Shown: positions 41,242 through 51,700, numbered from the stretch's first letter. The stretch: DNA of 64,000 bases from Echinicola soli (GCF_006575665.1 NZ_CP041253.1:3633001-3697000); one strand, 5' to 3'. Numbers and translations are program-made. The notes: a model not told the origin generated them from the sequence alone.

Positions 41242-42876
41242 ATGAAATTATTCAGACCAATTTTGGCCGGATTAGCTTTCGGTATAGGAAGTACCATGTC
41301 TGTTTTTGCACAGGATAGCAGCCCTTCGGGAGTATGGGTGGCAGACCAGGGAGATGGCACTTATATCAATCCTATCATTCATGCAGATTATTCAGATCCA
41401 GACCTTTGCAGGGTAGGAGACGATTTTTATATGACCGCTTCGAGCTTTAATGTGGCTCCTGGACTTCCGATTTTACATTCTAAAGATTTGGTAAACTGGG
41501 AATTGGTGGGGCATGCACTGGATCGTCAAGTGCCATTGGATCATTTCAGTAAACCTCAGCACGGCAACGGTATATGGGCTCCGGCGATCAGGTATCATGA
41601 AGGCGAATATTATATCTATTGGGGTGATCCTGATTTTGGAATTTATATGGTGAAGACCAAGGATCCCGCAGGCGAATGGGAAGCCCCCGTTTTGGTGGAA
41701 GCCGGAAAGGGACTGATTGACCCGTGCCCGTTATGGGATGAAGATGGCAATGCCTATCTGTCCCATGCTTTTGCAGGAAGCCGTGCAGGTATCAAAAGTG
41801 TCTTGGTCGTAAAACCATTGAGTGCTGACGGTACCGAAACCACAGGGGAAGGTAAGATTGTCTTCGATGGCCATGAGGACCAACCTACTGTAGAAGGCAC
41901 TAAATTCTACAAGCGTAACGGCTACTATTATATTTTTGCACCAGCAGGTGGTGTATCGACAGGCTGGCAATTGATCCTACGTTCAAAGAATCCTTACGGC
42001 CCCTATCAAGAGCACATTTCACTGGAACAAGGAGCTACGGACATCAATGGTCCCCACCAAGGTGGCTGGGTGAGCCTCGAAAGTGGAGAAGACTGGTTTG
42101 TTCATTTTCAGGATAAGGAAGCTTACGGCCGGATCGTCCACATGCAGCCGATGACCTGGGAAAATGACTGGCCCACCATGGGAGAAGACGAAGATGGTGA
42201 CGGTACAGGAGAGCCGGTGATGCGTTATAAGAAGCCAGATGTTGGCAAAAGTCACCCTGTCGCCACAGTAGATGATTCGGATGAATTTGAAGGAAATGAC
42301 ATCGGACTGCAGTGGCAATGGCATGCCAATCCAAAGGCAACATGGGCTTTTGCCAATCCGGCTAAAGGGATGCTCCGACTGTACACCGATCAGCTTCCCG
42401 AAGATGCAGAAAACCTTTGGGCAGCATCAAATTTACTTTTGCAGAAATTTCCAGCCGAAGAATTTACCACGACAACCGAATTAACATTCCATCCAAATGA
42501 AAAGCTCCAAAATGAAAAAGTTGGCTTTATCGTCATGGGAATGAGCTATGCTTACCTGGCCTTAGAGAGTGCCGAAGATGGCGTCTATTTGAAATACGTA
42601 GAATGCGATGACGCCGAGCATGGTAAAGCTGAAAAGGAAACCATCATTAAGAAGTTATCCGATCATACGGTGCAGCTTCGGGTGACGGTAAAAGAAGGAG
42701 CGGTTTGCCAATTTGCCTTCAGTGAGGATGGTGAGACGTTCACCGCCATTGATGATACTTTTACAGCTGTCCCAGGAAAATGGATAGGTGCTAAAGTGGG
42801 GCTTTTTGCTGTCAGAGATGAAAAAATTAATGACTCAGGATACGCGGATGTAGACTGGTTTAGGTTTTCGAAGTGA
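41242..42876 (+). CDS. GH43 family glycosidase with C-terminal beta-sandwich
   Basis: 544 aa from the ATG of MKLFRPILAGLAFG (an upstream TTG at 41191 adds a non-signal-like stretch). The signal peptide ends near SVFAQDS. The five-bladed propeller has the three GH43 acids: Asp in ADYSDPDLCRVGDDFYM, Asp in LIDPCPLWDEDGNAYL, Glu in QPTVEGTKFYK. The C-terminal 200 residues (from about DEFEGNDIGLQWQWHANPKA) are the concanavalin-like domain seen in beta-xylosidase/arabinofuranosidase members of subfamily 12-like groups. It probably trims arabinose or xylose side chains from pectin; exact specificity is unknown. Confidence 0.9.
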   Translation: MKLFRPILAGLAFGIGSTMSVFAQDSSPSGVWVADQGDGTYINPIIHADYSDPDLCRVGDDFYMTASSFNVAPGLPILHSKDLVNWELVGHALDRQVPLDHFSKPQHGNGIWAPAIRYHEGEYYIYWGDPDFGIYMVKTKDPAGEWEAPVLVEAGKGLIDPCPLWDEDGNAYLSHAFAGSRAGIKSVLVVKPLSADGTETTGEGKIVFDGHEDQPTVEGTKFYKRNGYYYIFAPAGGVSTGWQLILRSKNPYGPYQEHISLEQGATDINGPHQGGWVSLESGEDWFVHFQDKEAYGRIVHMQPMTWENDWPTMGEDEDGDGTGEPVMRYKKPDVGKSHPVATVDDSDEFEGNDIGLQWQWHANPKATWAFANPAKGMLRLYTDQLPEDAENLWAASNLLLQKFPAEEFTTTTELTFHPNEKLQNEKVGFIVMGMSYAYLALESAEDGVYLKYVECDDAEHGKAEKETIIKKLSDHTVQLRVTVKEGAVCQFAFSEDGETFTAIDDTFTAVPGKWIGAKVGLFAVRDEKINDSGYADVDWFRFSK

Positions 42877-43029
42877 TGGTGAAAATGGAAAAACATGCGC
42901 GCCGGGGTGTAATGGACTAGTATAGAATTGAAAAAATAACGTTAGCGACTTCTTCCGGTAATTCTTAAAGTGGAAAGATATTAAGTATTGAACGTTGATA
43001 TGGAGCTAGCAATAATAAACCCATGAATA

Positions 43030-44724
43030 ATGAAAAAACAGTATAAAAGTATATTTCTGATTTCAGCCTTGGCAGTACTCACAAGTTTGGTGCAGGCAAG
43101 GCAGATCGACCCCGTGCTAGATGATATTTATGAAGGGGTGGAGATTAAGATGCCCAAAGTACAGCTTCCGTCTTTCCCAGACCGTGCAGTAAGTATTGCT
43201 GATTTTGGAGCAAAAGGAGATGGTATGGTGAAAAATACCGAGGCTTTTGCCAAAGCCATCGACGAAGTAGTACAAGCAGGCGGCGGGAGAGTGATCGTTC
43301 CGAGGGGAATTTGGCTTACCGGTCCCATCACGCTTAAGAGCAATACGAACTTGCATCTTGAAGATGGTGCATTGGTGCTATTTAGTAGGGATTTTGATGA
43401 CTATCCATTGGTAAAGACCAGTTTTGAAGGCTTGAACACGGTGCGGTGCATTTCGCCCATCAATGCCCTTGAAGCTGAAAATATTGCCATTACCGGCACT
43501 GGAGTGATCGATGGAAATGGTGATGCTTGGCGTCCAGTAAAAAAAGGCAAGATGACCGCTGGCCAGTGGGATAAGCTCGTTAGATCAGGAGGTGTGCTTT
43601 CTGATGATAAAAAAATGTGGTTTCCCACCGCCAAGTCAAAGAAAGGATATACAAGCAGTACCAATTTTAATGTGCCTGATTTGATCAGCGAAAATGAACT
43701 GGCTTCCGTAAAAGATTTCCTGCGCCCCGTGATGGTCAGTTTAGTGAAGTGTAATAAGGTACTTTTGGATGGCCCGACCTTCCAGAATTCCCCAGCATGG
43801 AACATTCATCCGCTGATGAGTGAAAATGTGGTCATTCGTAACCTTAATGTTAGGAATCCTTGGTACAGCCAAAATGGTGATGGACTGGACCTTGAGTCTT
43901 GCAAGAACGCTCTGATTTATAATAATACATTCGATGTGGGAGATGATGCCATTTGCTTTAAGTCTGGAAAGAATGAAGATGGACGTGATAGAGGGATGCC
44001 TACGGAAAATGTCATTGTTAAAAACAATACTGTTTACCATGCCCATGGTGGGTTCGTAGTAGGCAGCGAAATGTCAGGAGGGGTGAAAAATATACATGTA
44101 TCCCATTGCACCTTCATCGGTACGGATGTTGGGCTGAGGTTTAAAAGTACCCGTGGCAGAGGGGGAGTAGTGGAAAATATCCATATTTCTGATATTGACA
44201 TGATCAATATTCCCACAGATGCGATACGTTTTAACATGTTTTATGGTGGCAACTCACCTGTACTAGAGGAAGACCAGGATGCAGAAGATGAAGCTAGGAA
44301 TGAGGCCATTGTGCCTGTGACCGAAGAGACACCTGCTTTTAGAAATATTTACATGAAAAACATTAGAGCCACAGGTTCAGGAACTGCTGCTTTTTTCATG
44401 GGATTGCCGGAGAAGAGTTTGGAAAATGTGCGCCTTGAAAATGCACTGTTGGAAGCAAAAAACGGTATCACAGTGATTGATACTGATGGGTTGATATTGA
44501 AAAATGTCCAAGTGAAAGCCGAGAGAACTTCTGCATTGACCGTTTACAACAGCAAGAATGTCAATGTCAGTGGATTTACCTTTGAAGAAAATGGCAAGAC
44601 CCCTGTCAGGATATTAGGAAAACTTACCAATGCAATTCAGCTTGACAAGGCTGATTTTTCAACTATAAATGAACAGGTATCAAAAGGTAATGATTTACCT
44701 GCCAACGCACTAAAAATTAAATAA
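43030..44724 (+). CDS. GH28 polygalacturonase-like hydrolase
   Basis: 564 aa, exported (SIFLISALAVLTSLVQARQ). The right-handed beta-helix has the GH28 signature: NGDGLDLESC (Asp284), VGDDAICFKSG (Asp305 and Asp306), YHAHGGFVVGSEMSGG, and RFKSTRGRGG. It hydrolyses alpha-1,4-galacturonan or a related pectic backbone, likely in the periplasm. Compared with simple polygalacturonases it carries an insert between about residues 175 and 225 (KMTAGQWDKLVRSGG, WFPTAKSKKGYTSSTN), and a charged loop near 418 (EEDQDAEDEARNEA). The following CE12 gene starts 2 bp after its stop. Confidence 0.93.
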   Translation: MKKQYKSIFLISALAVLTSLVQARQIDPVLDDIYEGVEIKMPKVQLPSFPDRAVSIADFGAKGDGMVKNTEAFAKAIDEVVQAGGGRVIVPRGIWLTGPITLKSNTNLHLEDGALVLFSRDFDDYPLVKTSFEGLNTVRCISPINALEAENIAITGTGVIDGNGDAWRPVKKGKMTAGQWDKLVRSGGVLSDDKKMWFPTAKSKKGYTSSTNFNVPDLISENELASVKDFLRPVMVSLVKCNKVLLDGPTFQNSPAWNIHPLMSENVVIRNLNVRNPWYSQNGDGLDLESCKNALIYNNTFDVGDDAICFKSGKNEDGRDRGMPTENVIVKNNTVYHAHGGFVVGSEMSGGVKNIHVSHCTFIGTDVGLRFKSTRGRGGVVENIHISDIDMINIPTDAIRFNMFYGGNSPVLEEDQDAEDEARNEAIVPVTEETPAFRNIYMKNIRATGSGTAAFFMGLPEKSLENVRLENALLEAKNGITVIDTDGLILKNVQVKAERTSALTVYNSKNVNVSGFTFEENGKTPVRILGKLTNAIQLDKADFSTINEQVSKGNDLPANALKIK

Positions 44725-44726
44725 AG

Positions 44727-45482
44727 ATGAATAAAAAAATCGGTTTTATACTGTCTTTTGTTACTATCGCAGGTTTTCTCTTTTCTTTTGTGCCAAAGGA
44801 CGGAGAGATTACCATATTTATGATTGGCGATAGTACGATGGCCAATAAACCCTATTCTGGCAGTAATCCAGAAAAGGGTTGGGGGCAGGTTTTTGGCTTA
44901 TATTTTACAGCGGGTGTTCAGGTAGAAAACCATGCCCTCAATGGCAGAAGCACCAAGAGCTTTAGAGACGAAGGACATTGGGATAAGGTATATCAGTCCA
45001 TACAGCCAGGCGATTATGTGATTATTGAATTTGGTCATAATGACCAAAAGTCCAAATCTCCAGAAAGGTATGCAGCACCCAATACAGATTACAGGAATAA
45101 TTTGATTCGCTATATAGAAGAGACGTATGAAAAAGGTGGTAAGCCTGTATTGGCCACGCCCATCTCCAGAAGGAGTTATGAAAATGGTATCCTGGTGGAT
45201 ACTCATGGACGATATTCGGAAGTGGTAAGGGAAGTGGCTGAAGAGTACCATATCCCTCTTTTTGATTTGCATAAGAAAACGGTGGAAGTGATTGAGCAGT
45301 TTGGTGAGGAAAAATCCAAGGAACTCTTCCTGCATTATAAGCCTGGCGATTATGAACGGTTCAAAGATGGACAAGATGATAATACCCACCTCAGCCCAAC
45401 AGGGGCATTTAAGGTATGTGACCTTGCAGTGGCTGAGCTGAAAAAGGAATTACCTGAATTGGTGATGTTTCTGAAAGATTGA
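44727..45482 (+). CDS. Rhamnogalacturonan acetylesterase, CE12 (first copy)
   Basis: 251 aa, SGNH/GDSL esterase that removes acetyl groups from pectin, mainly rhamnogalacturonan I. The N-terminal hydrophobic stretch IGFILSFVTIAGFLFSFV is a signal or anchor. Block I IGDSTMANKP carries the catalytic Ser, NGRSTKSF the oxyanion Gly, EFGHNDQKS the block III Asn, and DNTHLSPTGAF the Asp-x-x-His pair. It is translationally close to GH28. Confidence 0.93.
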   Translation: MNKKIGFILSFVTIAGFLFSFVPKDGEITIFMIGDSTMANKPYSGSNPEKGWGQVFGLYFTAGVQVENHALNGRSTKSFRDEGHWDKVYQSIQPGDYVIIEFGHNDQKSKSPERYAAPNTDYRNNLIRYIEETYEKGGKPVLATPISRRSYENGILVDTHGRYSEVVREVAEEYHIPLFDLHKKTVEVIEQFGEEKSKELFLHYKPGDYERFKDGQDDNTHLSPTGAFKVCDLAVAELKKELPELVMFLKD

Positions 45483-45616
45483 AGTATCAAGATAAGAGTC
45501 CTCTGTTCCCGATTTGGGTTGTGAGCATCCCTTTTGGGTGATATGGAAATAATGATAAAGTAGGATTAGTCCTATTTTGCCAGCTTTTGGGTTGAAGATG
45601 AAAAAACACTAATAAA

Positions 45617-46408
45617 ATGAGAAATACAATGAAGCTCCTTTTATGCCTACTGCCGCTTATGCTTGGATTTCAGCCTAGGGAAACAATTACAACCGTGTAC
45701 TTGATTGGAGATTCTACCATGGCGGATTATCGTGATAATTATGATCATGGAAAGGATTATATGAAAACCCGTTATCCAGTAACTGGATGGGGGCAGGTAT
45801 TTCAGCCATTTATGGAAAAGGGGAATTTACCCCATCTAAGTGGGCTGATAACTGGAGATTCCGTTGTGGTGGATGATAGAGCGAGAGGTGGACGGAGCAC
45901 CCGCACCTTCTTCGAAGAAGGAAGGTGGCGTAAAATTTATGAAAACCTGCGACCAGGCGATCTGGTGCTGATGCAGTTTGGGCATAATGATGCTGCTGAA
46001 AATAAACCGGAGCGATATGTGACTACGGAAGGATACAAGGAATATATACGTCTTTTTGTTTCTCAGGCCAGAGAGAAAGGCGGAATTCCCATAATCATAA
46101 CCCCAGTTAACAGGAATTACCCTTGGAAGGATGGCATTCTCCAAAATGTACATGGTGAATATTATAAGGCTGCTGTAGAAGTTGCTGAAGAGAAGGATGC
46201 ATTGCTGATTGATTTGACCCGGTTATCCATGGAGCATTTTACAGAGATGGGTAAGGATTATGTTACTGAAAATTACTTTATGAATTTTGGTCCGGGACTG
46301 TATGAGGCCTATCCAGAAGGAAGTAATGATAACACCCATTTTCAGCCGGAAGGGGCTAAGGCAGTAGCACGTTTGGTCTATGAGGCCATGACTTCACTTG
46401 AAAGATAG
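45617..46408 (+). CDS. Rhamnogalacturonan acetylesterase, CE12 (second copy)
   Basis: 263 aa, same SGNH family as the preceding gene but diverged. The signal peptide is LLLCLLPLMLGFQPR. Catalytic blocks: IGDSTMADYR, RARGGRSTRTF, QFGHNDAAE, and SNDNTHFQPEGAKAV. The insert DYRDNYDHGKDYMKTRYPVT after block I is longer than in the first copy. The pair may split acetyl positions (O-2 and O-3) or the polymers rhamnogalacturonan I and homogalacturonan; that is inference. Confidence 0.92.
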   Translation: MRNTMKLLLCLLPLMLGFQPRETITTVYLIGDSTMADYRDNYDHGKDYMKTRYPVTGWGQVFQPFMEKGNLPHLSGLITGDSVVVDDRARGGRSTRTFFEEGRWRKIYENLRPGDLVLMQFGHNDAAENKPERYVTTEGYKEYIRLFVSQAREKGGIPIIITPVNRNYPWKDGILQNVHGEYYKAAVEVAEEKDALLIDLTRLSMEHFTEMGKDYVTENYFMNFGPGLYEAYPEGSNDNTHFQPEGAKAVARLVYEAMTSLER

Positions 46409-46452
46409 GTTTACTGACCTATCGAATTGGGTTTACCACTACAAAAGAAATA

Positions 46453-48354
46453 ATGATGGCTCATTTTAAATCGATTTTTGTTTTATTCCTCTTATGTTGG
46501 TGTTTTACTTCTGTAAACGCCCAGCATGTAAATTCGTATCCCAAGGATGGAAAAGTGCGTGACCTCAAGGGGAAAGTCCAAGAAGATATTGTGGTCGCAA
46601 AGGATGGTACAGGTGACTTTTTGTATATAGCCGACGCACTGGAGGCCATTAGAGTTTACTTGCCTAAACCCATTACAGTCTACATTAAAGAGGGGGTATA
46701 CAAGGAAAAACTGGAAATTCCCGGCACCATTACCAATGTAACATTCAGGGGTGATGGACCTGAAAAAACCATCATCACCTATGATGATCATACGGGAAAA
46801 AATTACATGGATACATTTGATTCCTACACATTGCTTGTATGGGGGAATAGCCTGAGGTTTCAGGATCTGACCATTCAGAATACTGCAGGATCCGTGGGGC
46901 AGGCAGTAGCCCTTCATGCAGAGGGAGACCGATTGGTGTTCGAAAATTGCCATTTTAGAGGTGATCAAGATACCATGTTTGCCTCAGGTGAAAATAGCCG
47001 GCAATACTATAAAGACTGCTATATCGAAGGGACTACTGATTTTATCTTTGGATCAGCTACTGCGCTTTTTGATAATTGTGAAATTCATTCTAAGTCAAAT
47101 TCCTACATTACAGCCGCTTCCACTCCAGAATGGGTGAATTATGGATATGTGTTTAAGGACTGTAAGTTAACTGCTGCAGCGGGAGTGGACAAGGTTTTCT
47201 TGGGCAGGCCATGGCGGGATTATGCCAAAACGGTGTTTATCAATTGTAAAATGGAGGATCATGTCGTGGCTGAAGGCTGGAATGACTGGGGGCGTCCTCA
47301 AGTAAAGGAGACTACCTATTATGGAGAATTTGGCTCTACAGGCCCTGGTGCCAACAGCTCCCAACGAGTAGATTGGGCTCATCAACTTTCAGCGGAAGAA
47401 GCAAAACAATATACTGCTGAGAATATCTTCACTGGACAAACATCGCAAACCAATGCGTACGGCTTTCCTTGGTATGGCTATCAAATAGACAGTTCATTTA
47501 ACCTTGAAGATTCCTATAACCAACTACAGAAGCATTTTCCTGACATCCAACCTGTCCGGAATACAGCCGTGGCTGGTGTGATAGAAGACAATGTAGACTA
47601 TAAGGATTTAGGGTACAGGCGGTTGAAAATGGATGTTTTTTACCCTGAGCACAGACAGAAGGATAGACTTCCTGGCATCCTCATGGTACATGGAGGAGGG
47701 TGGCGTTCTGGTCATCGTTCGTTACAGGCACCGATGGCCAAAGCACTGGCAAAGAAAGGTTATGTGACGGCTGTAATGGATTACAGACTTTCTTTAGAGG
47801 CGCCATATCCTGCTGGCGTATATGATGTGAAAGATGCTATCAAATGGTTAAAATCGCATGCCGAAAAATTTGGACTGGATACCAATAGAGTGGCCATTTC
47901 AGGTGGATCAGCAGGAGGACAGCTGGCCGCCTTGGTTGCCATGACCAACGGAAGAGAAGCATATGAATCTCCTTCCTCTGGCCTAACGGCTTCTGCCAGC
48001 GTCCATGCACTGATCGATATGGATGGTGTTTTGGCATTTCATCATCCGGAATCTTCCGAGGGGACAGTAGCCGCAGAGTGGCTGGGCGGTACTTATGAGG
48101 AAGTTCCAGAGATTTGGGACCAAGCATCTGCTTTACATCAACTAGGAGAAGTGGCCGTCCCTTCACTATTCCTTAACAGTCAATACCCTCGGTTTCATGC
48201 AGGGCAAGATGATATGATCAAGAAGCTGGACAAACTTGGTGTGTATAGTGAAGTCCATACTTTTGAGGCATGTCCACATCCCTTTTGGCTGTTCCGGCCG
48301 TGGTTCGGAACTACTGTGAATTTCGTAGATGGATTTTTACAAAAGGTGTGGTAA
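46453..48354 (+). CDS. Two-domain carbohydrate esterase: CE8 pectin methylesterase fused to an alpha/beta-hydrolase
   Basis: 633 aa, exported (IFVLFLLCWCFTSVNAQ). Residues about 40-330 are a complete CE8 domain: VGQAVALH, GDQDTMF, TDFIFGSATA and FLGRPWRDYAK all intact. After a linker, residues about 375-633 form an alpha/beta-hydrolase with MVHGGGWRSG (oxyanion, about 411-417), ISGGSAGGQLAAL (Ser about 485) and a His near 607 (ACPHPFWLF), resembling the acetyl/feruloyl esterase-like BD-FAE group. One polypeptide thus could remove both methyl and acetyl or feruloyl groups. Last gene of block 1. Confidence 0.9.
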   Translation: MMAHFKSIFVLFLLCWCFTSVNAQHVNSYPKDGKVRDLKGKVQEDIVVAKDGTGDFLYIADALEAIRVYLPKPITVYIKEGVYKEKLEIPGTITNVTFRGDGPEKTIITYDDHTGKNYMDTFDSYTLLVWGNSLRFQDLTIQNTAGSVGQAVALHAEGDRLVFENCHFRGDQDTMFASGENSRQYYKDCYIEGTTDFIFGSATALFDNCEIHSKSNSYITAASTPEWVNYGYVFKDCKLTAAAGVDKVFLGRPWRDYAKTVFINCKMEDHVVAEGWNDWGRPQVKETTYYGEFGSTGPGANSSQRVDWAHQLSAEEAKQYTAENIFTGQTSQTNAYGFPWYGYQIDSSFNLEDSYNQLQKHFPDIQPVRNTAVAGVIEDNVDYKDLGYRRLKMDVFYPEHRQKDRLPGILMVHGGGWRSGHRSLQAPMAKALAKKGYVTAVMDYRLSLEAPYPAGVYDVKDAIKWLKSHAEKFGLDTNRVAISGGSAGGQLAALVAMTNGREAYESPSSGLTASASVHALIDMDGVLAFHHPESSEGTVAAEWLGGTYEEVPEIWDQASALHQLGEVAVPSLFLNSQYPRFHAGQDDMIKKLDKLGVYSEVHTFEACPHPFWLFRPWFGTTVNFVDGFLQKVW

Positions 48355-48373
48355 AAGTGCCTTTTTTTTCGAA

Positions 48374-48426
48374 TTTACGGAATCGATTCCGTAAAAGGTA
48401 ATCGATTGCACTACATTGAATCGATT
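48374..48426. promoter_or_regulatory. Triple AATCGATT cluster, candidate cooperative operator
   Basis: AATCGATT occurs at 48381-48388, 48400-48407 and 48419-48426, each exactly 19 bp after the last. The first is inside the perfect 22-bp dyad TTTACGGAATCGATTCCGTA (continues AA). The second, TAATCGATTGCA, half-matches the LacI-type operator. This spacing is near two helical turns, suitable for side-by-side binding of dimers. Confidence 0.55.
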
Positions 48427-48558
48427 TAGTATTTATCAAACTGTCGAATGATATACTTATGATCTATTATATCACTGTTTATGGTCAAATTAGATTTTTA
48501 TATGGTAATTTGTAATAATTGTGAAATTAATTTGTATGTATAAAAATTATTAATTAAT

Positions 48559-48576
48559 ATGCAATCGATTGCGCAT
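48559..48576. promoter_or_regulatory. LacI-type operator upstream of susC
   Basis: ATGCAATCGATTGCGCAT is an almost complete dyad with core GCAATCGATTGC (48561-48572). It is identical in core to the sites near uxaC and the GH105 block and lies 210 bp before susC. Confidence 0.75.
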
Positions 48577-48638
48577 AGTTAGTGTAATAACACTTGAGCA
48601 TAGTCAATTAGATTAATAAACCCTTAATTAAGATAACC

Positions 48639-48764
48639 ATGATAAATCCTCATTTATTTCCCTTCCCCGAGGTAAGATCAACACGCTGTACACCTAGATT
48701 TCAATTCAGGAATTACCTAATGCCGGTAGGCCATCGCTTGCTGGAATTCATACATATTTATTAA
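48639..48764 (+). CDS. 41-codon upstream ORF in the susC leader
   Basis: Reads MINPHLFPFPEVRSTRCTPR then FQFRNYLMPVGHRLLEFIHI and Tyr, and ends 21 bp before the susC start. It shares PFPEVRSTR with PVPVRSVR of the frame before GH105 and the DNA GTAAGATCA. No known family. It could be a leader peptide or an RNA element that happens to be open. Confidence 0.35.
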   Translation: MINPHLFPFPEVRSTRCTPRFQFRNYLMPVGHRLLEFIHIY

Positions 48765-48785
48765 CAAAACCCAATCAATATCGAA

Positions 48786-51700
48786 ATGATGTTTACCAAA
48801 AATCTATCGGGTTTTTCCCGATGCATCTCCTTGCTTTTGATGCTGATGGTAATCGGTGTGATGGACCTGCAGGCCCAGACATTGGAAGTTACCGGAGTAG
48901 TCCGAAGCTCAGAAGGTGAGACCGTACCGGGTGTCACCGTATTGTTAAAAGGTACAAGTACAGGCACCAGTACCGACATGGACGGTGCCTATAAGCTGAC
49001 CGTCAATGATCCCAATGGTACCTTGATGTTTACATCCATTGGTATGATCAAACAGGAAATCCCTATAAATGGACGTTCTACAATTGATGTGACCATGGAA
49101 ATGGATGTGGCACAACTGGACATGGTAGAAGTAGTGGATTACGGTTATGGCACCGTTAAGAAAAGCGATATGACAGGGTCCGTGGCATCCATGTCCGGTA
49201 AGGAGCTGGCCAAGATCCCCGTAGCCAGTGCCGCCCAAGCCATTACTGGTAGGCTTCCCGGCGTACGGGTATTGACCACAGATGGCTCTCCAGGTGCGGA
49301 TGTCGTTATTCGTGTGAGGGGCGGTGGATCAGTGACACAGGACAATTCCCCGCTTTATGTGGTAGATGGATTTATCGTGGGAAGTATCAGGGATATTCCA
49401 CCGACAGACATTGAATCCATTACCGTATTGAAAGATGCGGCGGCTACCGCCATTTACGGTGCCCAAGCAGCAAATGGAGTGATCGTGGTAACCACCAAAA
49501 CACCGAAGGCAGGTAAAACCTCTATTTCCTATAATAATTTCTTCCAATGGAAAAGTCTTCCGGAAGACAGAAGGTACAATGTCTTGGACTCTTATGAATT
49601 TGCGCTTGCCAATTATGAATATGCCAAGCTTCAGTCCAATGCAGCTGTTAGAAATTTCGAAAAGTTTTATGGTGTTTACGATGACTTGGAACTATATAAG
49701 CAAAAACCATCAACCGATTGGCAAGATGAGCTTTTCGGTGATCCTAAGCTTAGCCAGTACCATAACTTGAGTATTAGCGGGGGGACCGAAAAAACCAAGT
49801 TTATGCTTAGCCTTACCAATAACACAGATGAAGGCCTGATGCTCAATTCCGGATATAAAAGGAATGTGATCAACTTCAAATTAAACCATAAACTGGCAGA
49901 TCGCCTTACGATGGATGTGGGGGCAAGGGTAACCCATACCGTGATCGATGGTGCAGGTACTTCCGGTAATGCTCAGATAAATATTAAGGATGCTGTGCAA
50001 ACACGACCTACCAACGGAATTGCCGATGAACTGGACATTGATATGAACCAGATCAATTCAGAAGATGATTTTCAATCTTTCTTGCTGAGCCTTGTTAGCC
50101 CTGTGGAGCTGGCAAAACAGGACTGGAGAAAAAGAACAGAGTATGATTATGTCTTCAATGCGGGATTGACTTGGGAAATAATCGACGACCTGAACTTTAA
50201 ATCTACCTTTAACGGCTCCAAGGACTTTAGAGAAGATTTGAGGTTTTATGGCCCTCTAACGGGCGAGTCTTTCAATAATGGCAACAATATGCCTCTGGGC
50301 CAAAGGGATGATAGGTCTACTTTCTCCTACAGATGGCTAAACAGTGTTTCCTATAAATTTGACAATTTAGGAACCGACCATGCCCTTGATTTCCTAGTGG
50401 GGCAAGAAGTATATTCCAGCGGAGGTAAGCGAAACTTTCTTAGAGCAGAGGACTTTAGGCTGTCCATTACTCCTGAGGAACTGTTTGCAAATATGACTTT
50501 TGGACGGGCAGATCGACATGAAACCGAGGATTATACAAACTCAAACCGTTTTTCTCTGTTTGGTAGGGCCAATTACCAATTCATGGGAAAATACCTCTTC
50601 ACCGCAACGGTAAGATCTGATGCTTCCAGTAAGTTTTCCAAAGCGAATAGAGTAGGTGTATTTCCTGCAGTGGCTGTGGGATGGAAAATCTCGGAGGAAG
50701 ACTTCTTGAAGGCATCCTCTTGGATAGATGAGTTGAAGTTACGTTTAAGCTGGGGCGAAACGGGTAACGACCGAATAGAGACCACTGCCACACAGTTTCT
50801 GTTCAGTGCTTCCACCAATAGAGGTCCCGGATTTGGTAATACCGATAATGTATTTTACCAACCATCCAGCAGTACGCTTTATAATCCAGACCTGAAGTGG
50901 GAAACCACGATTACCAAAAATATTGGCTTGGACTTTACCCTTTTCAAGGCCAAGGTGGAAGGTAGCTTGGATTTTTACAGAAATGTTACAAGGGACTTAT
51001 TACTTAGATCAGCCATTCCTCCAAATACTGGATTTCCTTTTCAATGGGATAATGTGGGCAGCACCTCCAATCAAGGGGTGGAATTGGGTATTAATGCCTT
51101 TATCATCGACAAACCGGATTTCTCACTTTCCGTAAATTTCAATACGGGGCTTAACCAAGCCAGGGTAGAGGAGCTGGATGGCACTAATGAGCGATTCTTT
51201 CAGTCCAACTGGGCCAGTACCGACTTGAATAATATCAATGATTTTTACCTTCGAGTGGGAGGCAAGATCGGTGATGTCTATGGTTATGTCACCGATGGAT
51301 ACTATACCGAGGATGATTTTGAAGGTTATGATGCTGCAGCTGGGGAGTATATCTTGAAAGCTGATGTGCCAAACTCCACTTCTGTAGTCGGCAATACCAA
51401 TATCAGACCGGGATTTTTGAAGCTAAAAGATCTCAACGATGATGGCCAAATCGATGCGGATGATAGAAAAGTCATCGGCAATACCCTTCCTAAAAACCAA
51501 GGTGGATTTGGTGTAAATGCACGGTGGAAAGGTTTTGATGCTTCGGTCTTCTTCAATTATCAGTTTGGAAATGATGTCTATAATACGGGTAAGATCCAAT
51601 ACAACCAGTTCAGAAGAGTCACTTATGGTAACATGCTGACGACCATGTCTTCTGATAATCGCTACACTTATTTGGATGTAGACGGTACGTATACAGGAAC

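Larger units (their letters stand above)
48355..48785. other. Control region upstream of susC
   Basis: 431 bp. A 22-bp perfect palindrome and two more AATCGATT cores lie at 48374-48426, a full operator at 48559-48576, and a 41-codon upstream ORF at 48639-48764. AT-rich DNA between 48427 and 48558 should hold the susC promoter, with TAATTTG-like elements near 48507 and 48528 that are only weak matches. Confidence 0.7.
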
